Numbered from the stretch's first letter, positions 1-8,222 are shown. The stretch: 64,000 nucleotides of DNA from Luteibacter aegosomaticola (GCF_023078475.1 NZ_CP095741.1:4154001-4218000), one strand, 5' to 3'. Numbers and translations are program-made. The notes: generated from the letters alone by a model not told the origin.

Positions 1-70
1 CGACAATTTCGCCGGCACCCTGGGCGTCGGCGAAACCATTAAGAAGTTCGTTGAGAGTCATGCTAGTCAT
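1..70 (-). CDS. murE: MurE N-terminus (UDP-MurNAc-tripeptide ligase), cut by window edge
   Basis: Only the first 23 codons lie in the window; the reading frame runs off the left edge. The ATG at 70-68 overlaps the ftsI stop as ATGA, the coupling seen throughout this cluster. The translated start is MTSMTLNELLNGFADAQGAG, which fits the opening of MurE proteins (a leucine-rich helix followed by Gly). A second in-frame Met four codons in could be the real start. The identity rests mostly on position: in proteobacterial dcw clusters murE follows ftsI. MurE adds meso-diaminopimelate to the peptidoglycan precursor in the cytoplasm. No catalytic residue is visible in this fragment. Confidence 0.75.
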   Translation of the reverse strand, partial: MTSMTLNELLNGFADAQGAGEIV

Positions 71-1872
71 GGCACCACCTCTTCGGCCGCGCTTTCATCC
101 GCGGCAGGTGGTGCATTGGTCGTGCCGATCATCCCGCCCTGGCTGGGCCCGCCGGCGTACCAGCGGCCCACGTTGTCGGGCGGAATATCGAGGAGGCGGA
201 CGGCGCCGGTCATGACATTGGCGAACGCCGGGCCCGCCACCGAGCCGCCATAGTAATGGCCGCCCTTCGGGTCGTTGATGACGACCACGGTAACGAGACG
301 CGGGTTGCTGGCCGGGATCATGCCGACGAACAGGGAGATGTAGTTGTTGGCGAAGTAACCGCCAGCAGAGTTCTTGTGCGAGGTGCCGGTCTTGCCGGCC
401 ACGCTGTAATTGGCGACCGACGCGAAGCCGTAACCGGTGCCGCCCGGGGCGAGCACGGTTTCCAGCATGCGCACGAGCTCGTGCGCCACGTCGGGCGTGA
501 TGACCTGGTTCGGCGGGTTGTCGGCGCCCTTGATGAAGCTGGGCGCGCGGTAAGCACCGCCGTTGGCGATGGCGGCGTAGCCCGTGGCGAGCTGCAGCGG
601 CGTCACGTTGAGGTTGTAGCCGTAAGCGATGCGCGACTTCTCGATCGGCTTCCAGGTGCGGCCCACCGGCAGGTAGCCCGAGGCTTCGCCCGGGAAACCG
701 CTACCGGTGCTGTTACCGATCCCGAACGACTTGAACATGTCGTACATCTGGTCGGTATCCAGCGTCATCGCGATCTTGGCCGCGCCGACGTTGGAGGATT
801 TGGTGATCACGCCCGTGGGCGTGAGCGTGCCCCAGTTATGCGTATCGCGCACCGGGTGGCCGCCCATCATCCACGTGCCCGGCGAGGTCTCGATCAGCGG
901 CGAGGTGGGCGTGTACTTGCCGCTGGTGAGAGCGGCAGCCATGGTGAAGGCCTTCATCGTCGAGCCAGGCTCGACCACGTCGGTCACCGCGCGGTTACGG
1001 CGATCGCCCGGGCTGCTGCCACGCACAGCGTTCGGGTTGAACGACGGCAGGTTGGCCATGCCCAGCACTTCGCCGGTGTGCACGTCCATCACCACGATGG
1101 AACCGGAATCGGCCTTGTTCTTCTCCAGCGTGTCCTTCAGCGCGCTATACGCGAGGTACTGGATGCGGCGGTCGATCGACAGCGTGATATCGCGGCCCGG
1201 CTGCGGCTCGCGCACCAGCTCCACGTCTTCCACCACGTGGCCCATGCGGTCGCGGATGACCCGCTTGGCGCCCGGCTTGCCGGCCAGCCACTGGTCGTAC
1301 GACAGCTCCAGGCCTTCCTGGCCGTGGTCGTCGATGTTGGTGAAGCCGAGGATATGGCTGTTCACCGCACCCGACGGGTAATAGCGGCGGTACTCGCGCT
1401 GCGAGTTGATGCCCGGGATCTTCAGGTCCATCACGGCCTGCGCGTCTTCCGGACGCATCTGGCGGGTGATGTACATGAACTCCTTGTCCGCACGCGCTTC
1501 GATCTTCGACTTCAGGTCGTCGGCATCGACGTGCAGCGCCTTCGCCAGGTCCGGGATGCGGTCGGCGTTCTCGAGCAGTTCGGGCGGGTTGGCCCACAGC
1601 GAAGCCACCGGCGTGGACACGGCCAGCGGCTCGCCATTGCGATCGAAGATGGTGCCGCGCGAGACGGCGATCGGCATTTCACGCAGGAAACGGGCATCGC
1701 CCTGGTCCTGGTAGAACTGCTTGCGCACCACCTGCAGATCGAACGCGCGCACGAGCAGGCCCGAAGCCGCCACGCACAGCACCGCCACCATCACGGTCAT
1801 GCGCTTACGCGGGCTCGGGCCCTGGCCGCGGCGGCGGCTGGGTACGACGAGCTTGCCCTGGCGCGCCCTCAT
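67..1872 (-). CDS. ftsI: FtsI / PBP3, septal peptidoglycan transpeptidase
   Basis: The 601-residue product has the class B penicillin-binding protein layout: a short basic cytoplasmic tail, one membrane segment at about residues 25-43, a pedestal domain, then the transpeptidase domain. All three active-site motifs are visible: S304-T-M-K307 within EPGSTMKAF, S359-S-N361, and K494-T-G496 within AGKTGTS. It cross-links septal peptidoglycan as the partner of FtsW in the divisome. Its ATG overlaps the ftsL stop (ATGA) and its stop overlaps the murE start, so translation is probably coupled. Length is close to E. coli FtsI (588). The C-terminus carries a roughly 40-residue low-complexity tail rich in Gly, Pro and Ala. 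Confidence 0.97.
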   Translation of the reverse strand: MRARQGKLVVPSRRRGQGPSPRKRMTVMVAVLCVAASGLLVRAFDLQVVRKQFYQDQGDARFLREMPIAVSRGTIFDRNGEPLAVSTPVASLWANPPELLENADRIPDLAKALHVDADDLKSKIEARADKEFMYITRQMRPEDAQAVMDLKIPGINSQREYRRYYPSGAVNSHILGFTNIDDHGQEGLELSYDQWLAGKPGAKRVIRDRMGHVVEDVELVREPQPGRDITLSIDRRIQYLAYSALKDTLEKNKADSGSIVVMDVHTGEVLGMANLPSFNPNAVRGSSPGDRRNRAVTDVVEPGSTMKAFTMAAALTSGKYTPTSPLIETSPGTWMMGGHPVRDTHNWGTLTPTGVITKSSNVGAAKIAMTLDTDQMYDMFKSFGIGNSTGSGFPGEASGYLPVGRTWKPIEKSRIAYGYNLNVTPLQLATGYAAIANGGAYRAPSFIKGADNPPNQVITPDVAHELVRMLETVLAPGGTGYGFASVANYSVAGKTGTSHKNSAGGYFANNYISLFVGMIPASNPRLVTVVVINDPKGGHYYGGSVAGPAFANVMTGAVRLLDIPPDNVGRWYAGGPSQGGMIGTTNAPPAADESAAEEVVP

Positions 1873-2141
1873 CGGCGCACCAGCTGGATATCTTGCGGCT
1901 TCGGCGTGAACATGCCGAGCTTCTCGCGGGCGTCGCCATCGATGCGGCTCGGCTCGGCGTACGTGGCCTGCTCGAGCTCGAGACGGCCGTATTCGACGCC
2001 CAGGTCATCCTTCTGCCCCTGCAGGCGCGAGAGCTCCACGAACAACACGCGGCTCTCGTGGCGCGTCCACACCACGCCGATCGCGCTGCCGATGACGGCG
2101 AGCAGCAGGAGCGTGAGGCAGATGGCGCCGAAGGTCTTCAT
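1869..2141 (-). CDS. ftsL: FtsL cell division protein
   Basis: A 90-residue bitopic protein starting MKTFGAIC. A single hydrophobic segment (about residues 4-22) is followed by a predicted coiled coil containing RLQGQKDDLGVEYGRLELEQ, and it ends with the FtsL-like segment GMFTPKPQDIQLV. FtsL forms the FtsQLB subcomplex that triggers FtsWI at the septum. The open frame extends further upstream inside rsmH, but the ATG at 2141 was chosen because it overlaps the rsmH stop as ATGA and places the membrane anchor at the N-terminus. Its stop in turn overlaps the ftsI ATG. Confidence 0.93.
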   Translation of the reverse strand: MKTFGAICLTLLLLAVIGSAIGVVWTRHESRVLFVELSRLQGQKDDLGVEYGRLELEQATYAEPSRIDGDAREKLGMFTPKPQDIQLVRR

Positions 2142-3085
2142 GCGAGCTTCTCCGCGACGCGCAGCACGGCGGAGCGCGAACGCGGGTTCGCGGCCACTTC
2201 GGCATCGGAGGCGAAGATCGCCTTGCCCACCGGCTTCAGGCGCGCCGGCGGCGCTTCCTTCGGCGGGGCGCGACGGCTGCCCTGCACGCGGCCTTCGTGC
2301 GAGCGGATGAACTGCTTCACCATGCGGTCTTCCAGCGAGTGGAAGCTGATGACCGACAGGCGACCACCCGGGTTGAGCAGTTCCAGCGCCGCGGCGAGCG
2401 CGGTCTCCACCGAGGAGAGCTCCTCGTTCACGCGGATGCGCAGCGCCTGGAAGGTGCGGGTAGCGGGATTCTTGCCCGGCTCGCGGCGCACGCCGCAGCT
2501 GGTGACCAGCGCGACGAGTTCGCCGGTACGGGTAATCGGCGCGGTGGCGCGGCGCTCGACGATGGTCTTGGCAATGCGGCGGCTGAAGCGCTCTTCGCCG
2601 AAGGTCCACAGCACATCGGCGATCTCGGCTTCTTCCGCATCGCGGAGGAAGTCGGCCGCGCTGATGCCGCGGGTGGTGTCCATGCGCATATCGAGCGGCG
2701 CATCGGCCATGAAGCTGAAGCCACGGCTGGCGTCATCGAGCTGGGGCGAGGAGACGCCGAGGTCGAGCAGGATGCCGTCGAGGCCGCCATCGTGCAGCGC
2801 AGACCATTCGCCCATGGTGGCGAAGTTGTCGTGGCGCAGGCTGACGCGCGGATCGGTGGCCAGGCCGGTTTCGGCCACGGCGATAGCGGTGGGGTCGCGA
2901 TCCATCAGGAACAGGCGGCCTTCGGCGGAAAGACGGGCAAGGATCGCCGTGGCGTGACCGCCGCGGCCGAATGTCCCGTCGAGATACCGCCCGTTCTCGC
3001 GCACAGCGAGACCCTCCACCGCTTCGTCGAGCATCACCGGGATGTGCACATCGCGCCCCGCCATCGCTACATCCCGCTCCGTCAC
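2138..3085 (-). CDS. rsmH: RsmH (MraW), 16S rRNA m4C1402 N4-methyltransferase
   Basis: The product is about 315 residues with the SAM-binding loop GTFGRGGHATAIL, the DRDPTAI strand that follows it, and the family signatures DLGVSSPQLDD, RGFSF and ISFHSLEDRMVK. RsmH methylates the N4 of C1402 in 16S rRNA at the ribosomal P site; RsmI, encoded at 4768, adds the 2'-O-methyl to the same nucleotide, so both enzymes for m4Cm1402 are in this window. The start is ambiguous: GTG at 3085 or ATG at 3064 (MAGRDVHIP). The latter puts the conserved HIPVML near the N-terminus as in homologues. It lies 26 nt after the mraZ stop. Confidence 0.96.
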   Translation of the reverse strand: MTERDVAMAGRDVHIPVMLDEAVEGLAVRENGRYLDGTFGRGGHATAILARLSAEGRLFLMDRDPTAIAVAETGLATDPRVSLRHDNFATMGEWSALHDGGLDGILLDLGVSSPQLDDASRGFSFMADAPLDMRMDTTRGISAADFLRDAEEAEIADVLWTFGEERFSRRIAKTIVERRATAPITRTGELVALVTSCGVRREPGKNPATRTFQALRIRVNEELSSVETALAAALELLNPGGRLSVISFHSLEDRMVKQFIRSHEGRVQGSRRAPPKEAPPARLKPVGKAIFASDAEVAANPRSRSAVLRVAEKLA

Positions 3086-3111
3086 TGACTACCTGTTCTT
3101 GTGTGTGTTGG

Positions 3112-3558
3112 TTACAACCGCAGCTCCGCCATGTCGTCGCTGATCTCGTCCTCGCTGATCGTCTGGCGGATCTTGGCGAGGTGGGCCTGTTCGCTCCAAA
3201 GCTCGAACTTGCTGCCCATGCCGAGGAGCACGGCTTTTTTCTCGATACCCGCTGCCGCCCGTTGGCTGGATGGCAGGAGGATGCGTGCCGCACCGTCGGG
3301 TTCAACGATGGCGGCGGCGCCGACGAGCTTCATCTGCAGGTTGCGGTGTACGGCTTTTACGGATGGGAGCTTGTTGACGTCATCGCGTACCCGTTCCCAT
3401 TCCTCGTAAGGAAAGATCCACAGGCAACCGGTTTCGAAGGGGTTGTAGGTAATCACCAGACGATTCCCGCAGACGGCCGCCACCTGATCCCGATACGAAG
3501 TCGGAATCGTCAGACGACCCTTGTCGTCGACCGTGATGGCTGTTTCGCCTTGGAACAT
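3112..3558 (-). CDS. mraZ: MraZ, transcriptional regulator of the dcw cluster
   Basis: 148 residues starting [19 protein letters not shown], with two SpoVT-AbrB-like halves, each containing the DxKGR/L-x-I-P type segment (first at about 10-20, second around residues 90-105). MraZ forms a ring-shaped oligomer that binds spaced TGGG repeats and represses its own operon in E. coli. Matching repeats lie directly upstream (3573-3606). It is the first gene of the cluster and is followed by rsmH. Length matches the family (about 150). Confidence 0.96.
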   Translation of the reverse strand: MFQGETAITVDDKGRLTIPTSYRDQVAAVCGNRLVITYNPFETGCLWIFPYEEWERVRDDVNKLPSVKAVHRNLQMKLVGAAAIVEPDGAARILLPSSQRAAAGIEKKAVLLGMGSKFELWSEQAHLAKIRQTISEDEISDDMAELRL

Positions 3559-3572
3559 GTCTGGTTGCCCGC

Positions 3573-3606
3573 CCCACCAAATCCCACGATTTCACACTGG
3601 GGCCCA
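3573..3606 (-). promoter_or_regulatory. MraZ operator: TGGG boxes with 10-bp phasing
   Basis: On the minus strand TGGG occurs at 3606-3603, 3586-3583 and 3576-3573, with a degenerate TGTG at 3596-3593 filling the gap, giving four boxes with an exact 10-bp period. E. coli MraZ is known to bind TGGGN repeats separated by 5 nt. The distal box touches the -10 element, and the proximal one ends 14 nt before the mraZ ATG. Autoregulation is inferred. Confidence 0.8.
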
Positions 3607-3634
3607 CGATAGTCTCGGGTCCTGAGACTGTCAA
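3606..3634 (-). promoter_or_regulatory. Sigma-70-type promoter of the dcw cluster
   Basis: Minus-strand TTGACA (3634-3629, perfect -35) is followed after 17 nt by TATCGT (3611-3606, 4/6 to TATAAT). The start would fall near 3599, inside the MraZ boxes. The 17-nt spacer (3628-3612) is itself a near-palindrome, GTCTC-N-GG-N-CC-N-GAGAC. Confidence 0.8.
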
Positions 3635-3867
3635 GGAATTTTTACTTGTGAATCAAGGAGAAAGCTCCTGTTCATCACTAATTCCAGCCATTTCTGAGCA
3701 ATCCACGCAAGGTGGTTGAATCGCAGGGATTTTTTACGGAGTGACGCTGAGCGTCAGGTGGTGGCTGAGGGCAAAATCAGGCCCTGTGACTGAATTCACG
3801 TTCACCCACATAACGCCACCCAAAAAGCACCAGGCGCCTCGGGGGGGGGGCGCCACACAGGCATCAC
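3635..3867. other. Intergenic region upstream of mraZ; no gene seen
   Basis: No supported gene. Visible elements are a 7-bp inverted repeat with 1-nt centre at 3742-3756 (TGACGCT-G-AGCGTCA), a CRP-like site at 3785-3800, and a run of ten G at 3841-3850 bracketed by GGCGCC/CGCC. The stretch separates the dcw promoter from the REP and rnpB. Confidence 0.6.
3785..3800. promoter_or_regulatory. CRP/Clp-like half-palindromic site
   Basis: TGTGA-N6-TCACG matches 9 of 10 core positions of the CRP/Clp consensus TGTGA-N6-TCACA. It lies about 150 bp upstream of the mraZ -35 box, so it is far for direct activation of that promoter. One match of this quality can occur by chance. Confidence 0.3.
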
Positions 3868-3961
3868 GTAGGAGCCCACCCTGTGGGCGACGCCGTTCGC
3901 GAAAACGCCACAGGGCCTGCGCGGTGAGGCGAAAGATGTCGCCCACAGGGTGGGCTCCTAC
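3868..3961. repeat. REP pair, class A (GTAGGAGCCCACC type)
   Basis: Two inverted copies of GTAGGAGCCCACCCTGTGGG, ending GTAGGAG...CTCCTAC, flank a variable centre; the right arm carries the GGCGAAAGATGTCGCC module. Lies just 3' of rnpB and may block read-through from it toward mraZ. Confidence 0.9.
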
Positions 3962-3994
3962 GATCAGGAGCCGCACCCTGGGGCGATATAAGAA

Positions 3995-4362
<368 letters not shown>

Positions 4363-4366
4363 GCCA

Positions 4367-4372
4367 AGTATA
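4367..4372 (-). promoter_or_regulatory. -10 element of rnpB
   Basis: TATACT on the minus strand, about 6 nt before the predicted rnpB 5' end. At 17-nt spacing the -35 position reads GGGCGG, so no good -35 box is visible. Confidence 0.6.
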
Positions 4373-4419
4373 CGCGGTAACGCCCCGCCCCGCCCGCCAG
4401 GGCGCCGACACTTCCAACG

Positions 4420-4589
4420 GCACCAGCACCCCGAAGGCACCGGCACCCCCGAAGGCACCGGCACCCCGAAGGCACCGGCACCCCCGACGGCGTCGGCAAC
4501 CGTGCGGCGTCGGCAACCGTGCGGCGTCGACAACCGTGCGGCGTCGACAACCTTGCGGCACCGGCAACCGTGCGGCGTCGGCGCCCATG
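4420..4589. repeat. 17/18-bp tandem array, about 9.5 copies
   Basis: Consecutive units start at 4420, 4437, 4455, 4472, 4490, 4507, 4524, 4541, 4558 and 4575 (last partial). Early units read GCACCGGCACC(C)CCGAAG and later ones GCGTCGGCAACCGTGCG, with mixed units between, so the array diverged by subtype expansion. It lies between rnpB and a REP cluster and has no supported coding role. Confidence 0.9.
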
Positions 4590-4723
4590 TAGGAGCCCAC
4601 CCTGTGGGCGACGCCTTTCGTACAGCCGCCACAGGGTCTGTGGCTCTTCCGCGAAAGATGTCGCCCACAAGGTGGGCTCCTACGGGTTCGTTGAAAGATG
4701 TCGCCCACAGGGTGGCCTCCTAC
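4589..4723. repeat. Class A REP triplet, left copy of a 135-bp direct repeat
   Basis: A full inverted REP pair (4589-4683) plus a third arm (4691-4723). The whole 135 bp recurs at 5602-5736 with four mismatches by my count, so rsmI is bracketed by near-identical direct repeats. Confidence 0.92.
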
Positions 4724-4767
4724 GGGTTCGTTACAATTCGCCTCCGCTCACACGATTGGCCTACCGC

Positions 4768-5595
4768 ATGTCCACTCCCCGCCCCGGCACCCTGCACGTC
4801 GTCGCCACGCCCATCGGCAACCGCGATGACATCAGCGCGCGCGCCGTGGCCACGCTGGGCAAGGTCGCCGTGATCGCCGCCGAGGACACCCGGCACACCC
4901 GGCCGCTTCTTCAGCACCTGGGCATCGATACGCCCCTGGTCGCCCTGCACGACCACAACGAACGCACCGCCGTGGATGGCCTGGTCGAGCGCATGCGCGG
5001 TGGTGACGACGTGGCCCTGGTCTCCGATGCCGGCACGCCCCTGATCAGCGACCCGGGCTTCCGGCTGGTGCGTGCCGCGCGGCAGGCGGGGCTGAAGGTC
5101 AGCCCCGTACCCGGCGCCAGCGCCGTGATTGCCGCGCTCTCCGTGGCGGGCCTGCCGAGCGATCGCTTCGTGTTCGAAGGGTTTCTTCCCGCGAAGTCGG
5201 GCGCACGAAAGTCGCGGCTGGCCGAGCTGGCCGGTGAAGCGCGCACGCTCATCTTCTATGAATCGTCGCACCGCATCCTGGAATGCCTCGAGGACATGCG
5301 CGAGGTGTTCGGCGCCGAACGCGAGGCCGTGATGGCTCGCGAGCTCACCAAACTGTTCGAAACCGTGCTTGGTGCGCCGCTGGGCGAGCTGGTGGGCACG
5401 GTGGCGGCCGATGCCAATCAGCAGAAGGGCGAGTTCGTGGTGATGGTCGCCGGACGTGAGGCCGGCGAAGACGAGCGCCTGGCCGAGGGCTTGCGTGTGT
5501 TTGGCATCCTGAAGGAAGAGCTGCCGCCGGCCAAGGCGGCGAAGCTGGCCGCTGCCATCACCGGCGCCCCCCGCAAAGCCCTCTACGGCGCCTGA
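4768..5595 (+). CDS. rsmI: RsmI, 16S rRNA 2'-O-methyltransferase (C1402)
   Basis: 275 residues from ATG 4768. Tetrapyrrole-methylase-like fold with the RsmI signatures GTLHVVATPIGN at the N-terminus, AAEDTRHTRPLL, SDAGTPLISDPG and PGASAVIAAL. It uses SAM to 2'-O-methylate C1402 of 16S rRNA, complementing RsmH at 2138. The open frame extends back into the REP, but similarity begins at MSTPRPGTL. No strong Shine-Dalgarno sequence is seen; a TACAAT -10-like box lies at 4732-4737, 31 nt upstream. It heads the rsmI-lpoA-yraN group known from E. coli (yraL/yraM/yraN), although there yraL is divergent. Confidence 0.96.
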   Translation: MSTPRPGTLHVVATPIGNRDDISARAVATLGKVAVIAAEDTRHTRPLLQHLGIDTPLVALHDHNERTAVDGLVERMRGGDDVALVSDAGTPLISDPGFRLVRAARQAGLKVSPVPGASAVIAALSVAGLPSDRFVFEGFLPAKSGARKSRLAELAGEARTLIFYESSHRILECLEDMREVFGAEREAVMARELTKLFETVLGAPLGELVGTVAADANQQKGEFVVMVAGREAGEDERLAEGLRVFGILKEELPPAKAAKLAAAITGAPRKALYGA

Positions 5596-5601
5596 CCCCG
5601 T

Positions 5602-5736
5602 GTAGGAGCCCACCGTGTGGGCGACGCCTTTCGTACAGCCGCCACAGGGTCTGTGGCTCTTCCGCGAAAGATGTCGCCCACAAGGTGGGCTCCTACAGGT
5701 TCGTCGAAAGATGTCGCCCACAGGGTGGGCTCCTAC
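5602..5736. repeat. Class A REP triplet, right copy of a 135-bp direct repeat
   Basis: Begins 7 nt after the rsmI stop. Same order of three arms as 4589-4723, including the identical centre with its own CCACAG...CTGTGG inverted repeat. From 5737 to 5898 there is no gene; a TATGAT -10-like box at 5842-5847 may serve lpoA. Confidence 0.92.
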
Positions 5737-5898
5737 GAGGGAGCGACGGGCCGCGTGACGCAGGGCGCGTTTGCGCGCGATATGGGTTGCGGCGGGGCCG
5801 CCGCGCAAACGGCCTCACACCGGCCTCGCGAAGCGATCGGCTATGATCCCCTCGTTTCGGCGCCGGAGAGGCGCCATCCGCGCCCCAAGGAACTTGCG

Positions 5899-7713
5899 AT
5901 GCCACCGATCCGCGCTCTAGCCCTGAGTGTCCTCATCAGTGCCGCCCTCGCCGGCTGCGTCACACCGGGCGCTTCGCGCCCCGAAGCGCACAGCCCGTCG
6001 GGCGAGGCCACCCAGGCCGCGCAGGCCATGTACACCCGCGGCCAGTTCGACCAGGCCGCGCAGGCGTACCTCGCACTCGCGCAGCAGGATCCGGACCACC
6101 GCGACTACTACAAGCTGCTCGCGGGCGAAGCCTACCGCCAGGAAGGTGCGCTGGATCGTGCCGGGCCGGCCATCGCTGATCTCCGCCGTTCGCACCTCGA
6201 GGGCGAAGACGCGCTGCGCTTCGATGCCCTGCGCGCCGAGATCGCCCTGAAGAACAACGATGCCAAGACCGCGCTATCGCTGACCGGCAAGCCCACCACG
6301 CGCGTATCGCCGCAGATCAGCCAGCGCCTCGCCGAATTGCGCGCCCGCGCGCAGACAGCGGCAGGCGATCCGTGGAGCGCCGCGCAGACCCGCGTCGAGC
6401 TCGACGCACAGCTCGGCGGCCTCGACCGCGAACAGAACCGCCGCGAAATCCTCGCCCTGCTCACCGGCATGGGCACCACGGAACTCACCTCGCGTGGTGA
6501 CGGCCTTGGCCCGAACGACGTGATGCGCCCCTGGGTCACCGAGGCGCAGTCGCAGCTCGGCAATGTGAGCCACGCACCGGCCGTGCTCGACCAGGCCGTC
6601 GGCACCGTCACCGGCAACCAGGGTGTCCGCGAGGGCTACAAGGTGCCGGGCAAGGTCGCGCTGCTGCTGCCGCTGAGCGGCCCGCTCGCCGGCGCCGGCG
6701 CCGCGATCCGCGATGGCTTCTTCACCCACTACGTCGATTCCGCCCATGCGAACGCGCCGCGCCCCGAAGTGGTGGTGTACGACGCCGGCAACGATGCCGC
6801 CCACGCCGTAGCCGCATACGACAAGGCCGTCTCCGAAGGCGCGCGCTTCGTCGTCGGCCCGCTGAACCGCGAAGGCGTCAGCGCCATCTTCGCCAAGGGC
6901 GCCCTGCCCGCGCCCATGCTCACGCTGAACTACCCCAGCGATAGCAAGAACCTTCCGCCCGCCGGCGCAAATGAATTTGGCCTGCTGCCGGAAACCGAAG
7001 GTGCGCAGGTCGCCGACCACATGGCCGACAAAGGCATGAAGACGGCCACGGTCATCGTCTCGACGGACGATTTCGCGCGCCGCGCCGGCAACGCCTTCAA
7101 GGCGGAGTGGCAGGCCCGCGGCGGCACGCTCGCCAACCAGGTGACGCTCGACGCCAACAGCATCGACTTCTCGTCGCAGCTCTCCGGGTTGCCGGTGCCG
7201 ACCGAGGAAGACGCCACCACCAGCGGTGTGTTCATCAGCATGAAGCCTCAGCAGGCGCGCCTGCTGCTGCCGCAGCTGCGCCTGGCCAAGGACAACCTGC
7301 CGGTGTTCGCCACCTCGCACGTCTATTCCGGTGGCGATGACCCGACGTCGGACCGTGACCTCGAAGGCGTCGAGTTCTGCGATGCGCCGTGGCTGTTCGA
7401 TGCGCAGCCGGGCCTGCCCCGCCGTGCCGACCTGGCCACCGCCATCCCGGCCACCCGCGGCGTCGCCGCGCGCCTGTTTGCCTTCGGCATGGATGCGTGG
7501 GGTCTTGTGCCGTACATCGACTGGATGCGCGGCCACGCGGGCGCGTACCTGCCCGGCGCCACGGGCCAGCTCGTCGCCGATGAGTTCGGTCGGGTCCGAC
7601 GCGTACTCATCTGGGCGCGTTTCGCTGACGGCGTCGCCCACCCGGTGGCCGGTAGCCTTGAACTCGAAGCGCCGGCCACCGCGCCCGCCGTAGAGAACGG
7701 CGGCGGCGGTTAA
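5899..7713 (+). CDS. lpoA: LpoA-type outer-membrane lipoprotein activator of PBP1A
   Basis: 604 residues starting MPPIRALAL. A lipoprotein signal ends in the lipobox L-A-G-C with Cys20. The N-terminal half (about 35-225) is TPR-like helical repeat; the C-terminal half (about 245-600) is a periplasmic-binding-protein-like domain with LLLPLSGPLAGAGAAIRDGF. This is the LpoA/YraM (COG3107) architecture: it reaches through the peptidoglycan to stimulate PBP1A. E. coli LpoA is somewhat longer (678). The start was chosen by the AAGGAA ribosome-binding site at 5887 and the signal peptide. yraN follows after a 33-nt gap. Confidence 0.9.
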   Translation: MPPIRALALSVLISAALAGCVTPGASRPEAHSPSGEATQAAQAMYTRGQFDQAAQAYLALAQQDPDHRDYYKLLAGEAYRQEGALDRAGPAIADLRRSHLEGEDALRFDALRAEIALKNNDAKTALSLTGKPTTRVSPQISQRLAELRARAQTAAGDPWSAAQTRVELDAQLGGLDREQNRREILALLTGMGTTELTSRGDGLGPNDVMRPWVTEAQSQLGNVSHAPAVLDQAVGTVTGNQGVREGYKVPGKVALLLPLSGPLAGAGAAIRDGFFTHYVDSAHANAPRPEVVVYDAGNDAAHAVAAYDKAVSEGARFVVGPLNREGVSAIFAKGALPAPMLTLNYPSDSKNLPPAGANEFGLLPETEGAQVADHMADKGMKTATVIVSTDDFARRAGNAFKAEWQARGGTLANQVTLDANSIDFSSQLSGLPVPTEEDATTSGVFISMKPQQARLLLPQLRLAKDNLPVFATSHVYSGGDDPTSDRDLEGVEFCDAPWLFDAQPGLPRRADLATAIPATRGVAARLFAFGMDAWGLVPYIDWMRGHAGAYLPGATGQLVADEFGRVRRVLIWARFADGVAHPVAGSLELEAPATAPAVENGGGG

Positions 7714-7746
7714 ACCCACCCACCCCGGCGCGGAAAGGAGTTCCGC

Positions 7747-8118
7747 GTGAAAGAAAACCTACCCGAGCCCACCACGCGCCGCGTCACCGGAGACCACTTC
7801 GAAGACGCGGCGCGTTCGTTTCTACTGGCCCGCGGGCTGTACTTCGTCCGTGCCAACTTTCTCTGTCGCTTCGGCGAGATCGATCTCGTCATGCGCGACG
7901 GCGAGTTTCTGGTCTTCGTGGAAGTGCGTTACCGCCGAAGCCGTGCCTTCGGCGGCGCCCTGGGCTCCATCACCGCAAAGAAACGCCAGCGCATCATCAG
8001 CGCCGCGCAGGTATGGCTACGCGCGCATCCTCGCGACGCCCACCGGCCCTGCCGGTTCGATGTGGTGGCCTTCGAAGGCGATGACGTGGAATGGCTCCAG
8101 GCCGCGTTCGAAGCGTGA
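7747..8118 (+). CDS. yraN: YraN-family (UPF0102) nuclease-fold protein
   Basis: 123 residues with a GTG start preceded by AAGGAG 7 nt upstream. It shows the YraN fold signatures: GDHFEDAARSFLLARG helix, then N-F-L-C-R-F-G-E-I-D-L-V with the restriction-endonuclease-like Glu/Asp, and VFVEVRYRRS with the following Glu. The family resembles Holliday-junction resolvases, but its role is not established. Order after lpoA matches E. coli yraM-yraN. A class B REP follows the stop. Confidence 0.93.
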   Translation: MKENLPEPTTRRVTGDHFEDAARSFLLARGLYFVRANFLCRFGEIDLVMRDGEFLVFVEVRYRRSRAFGGALGSITAKKRQRIISAAQVWLRAHPRDAHRPCRFDVVAFEGDDVEWLQAAFEA

Positions 8119-8136
8119 GCGAAGCCCTTGCTCGTT

Positions 8137-8202
8137 GTAGGAGCGAGCTTGCTCGCGATGGGGCATGTCGCAAGCTCCGATCGCGAGCAAGCTCGCTCCT
8201 AC
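8137..8202. repeat. REP pair, class B (GCGAGCTTGCTCGC variant)
   Basis: GTAGGAGCGAGCTTGCTCGCGAT and its inverted partner ATCGCGAGCAAGCTCGCTCCTAC enclose about 20 nt. It lies between the convergent yraN and HAD genes and could terminate both. Confidence 0.9.
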
Positions 8203-8222
8203 AGGGGCACAAGACCTGCGAG

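Noticed and set aside
3742..3756. Rho-independent terminator
   Set aside because: The T-run is on the wrong side for the minus strand and there is no plus-strand gene to end.
4420..4589. CRISPR-like array
   Set aside because: Units are contiguous 17/18-bp repeats without spacers, and no cas gene is present.
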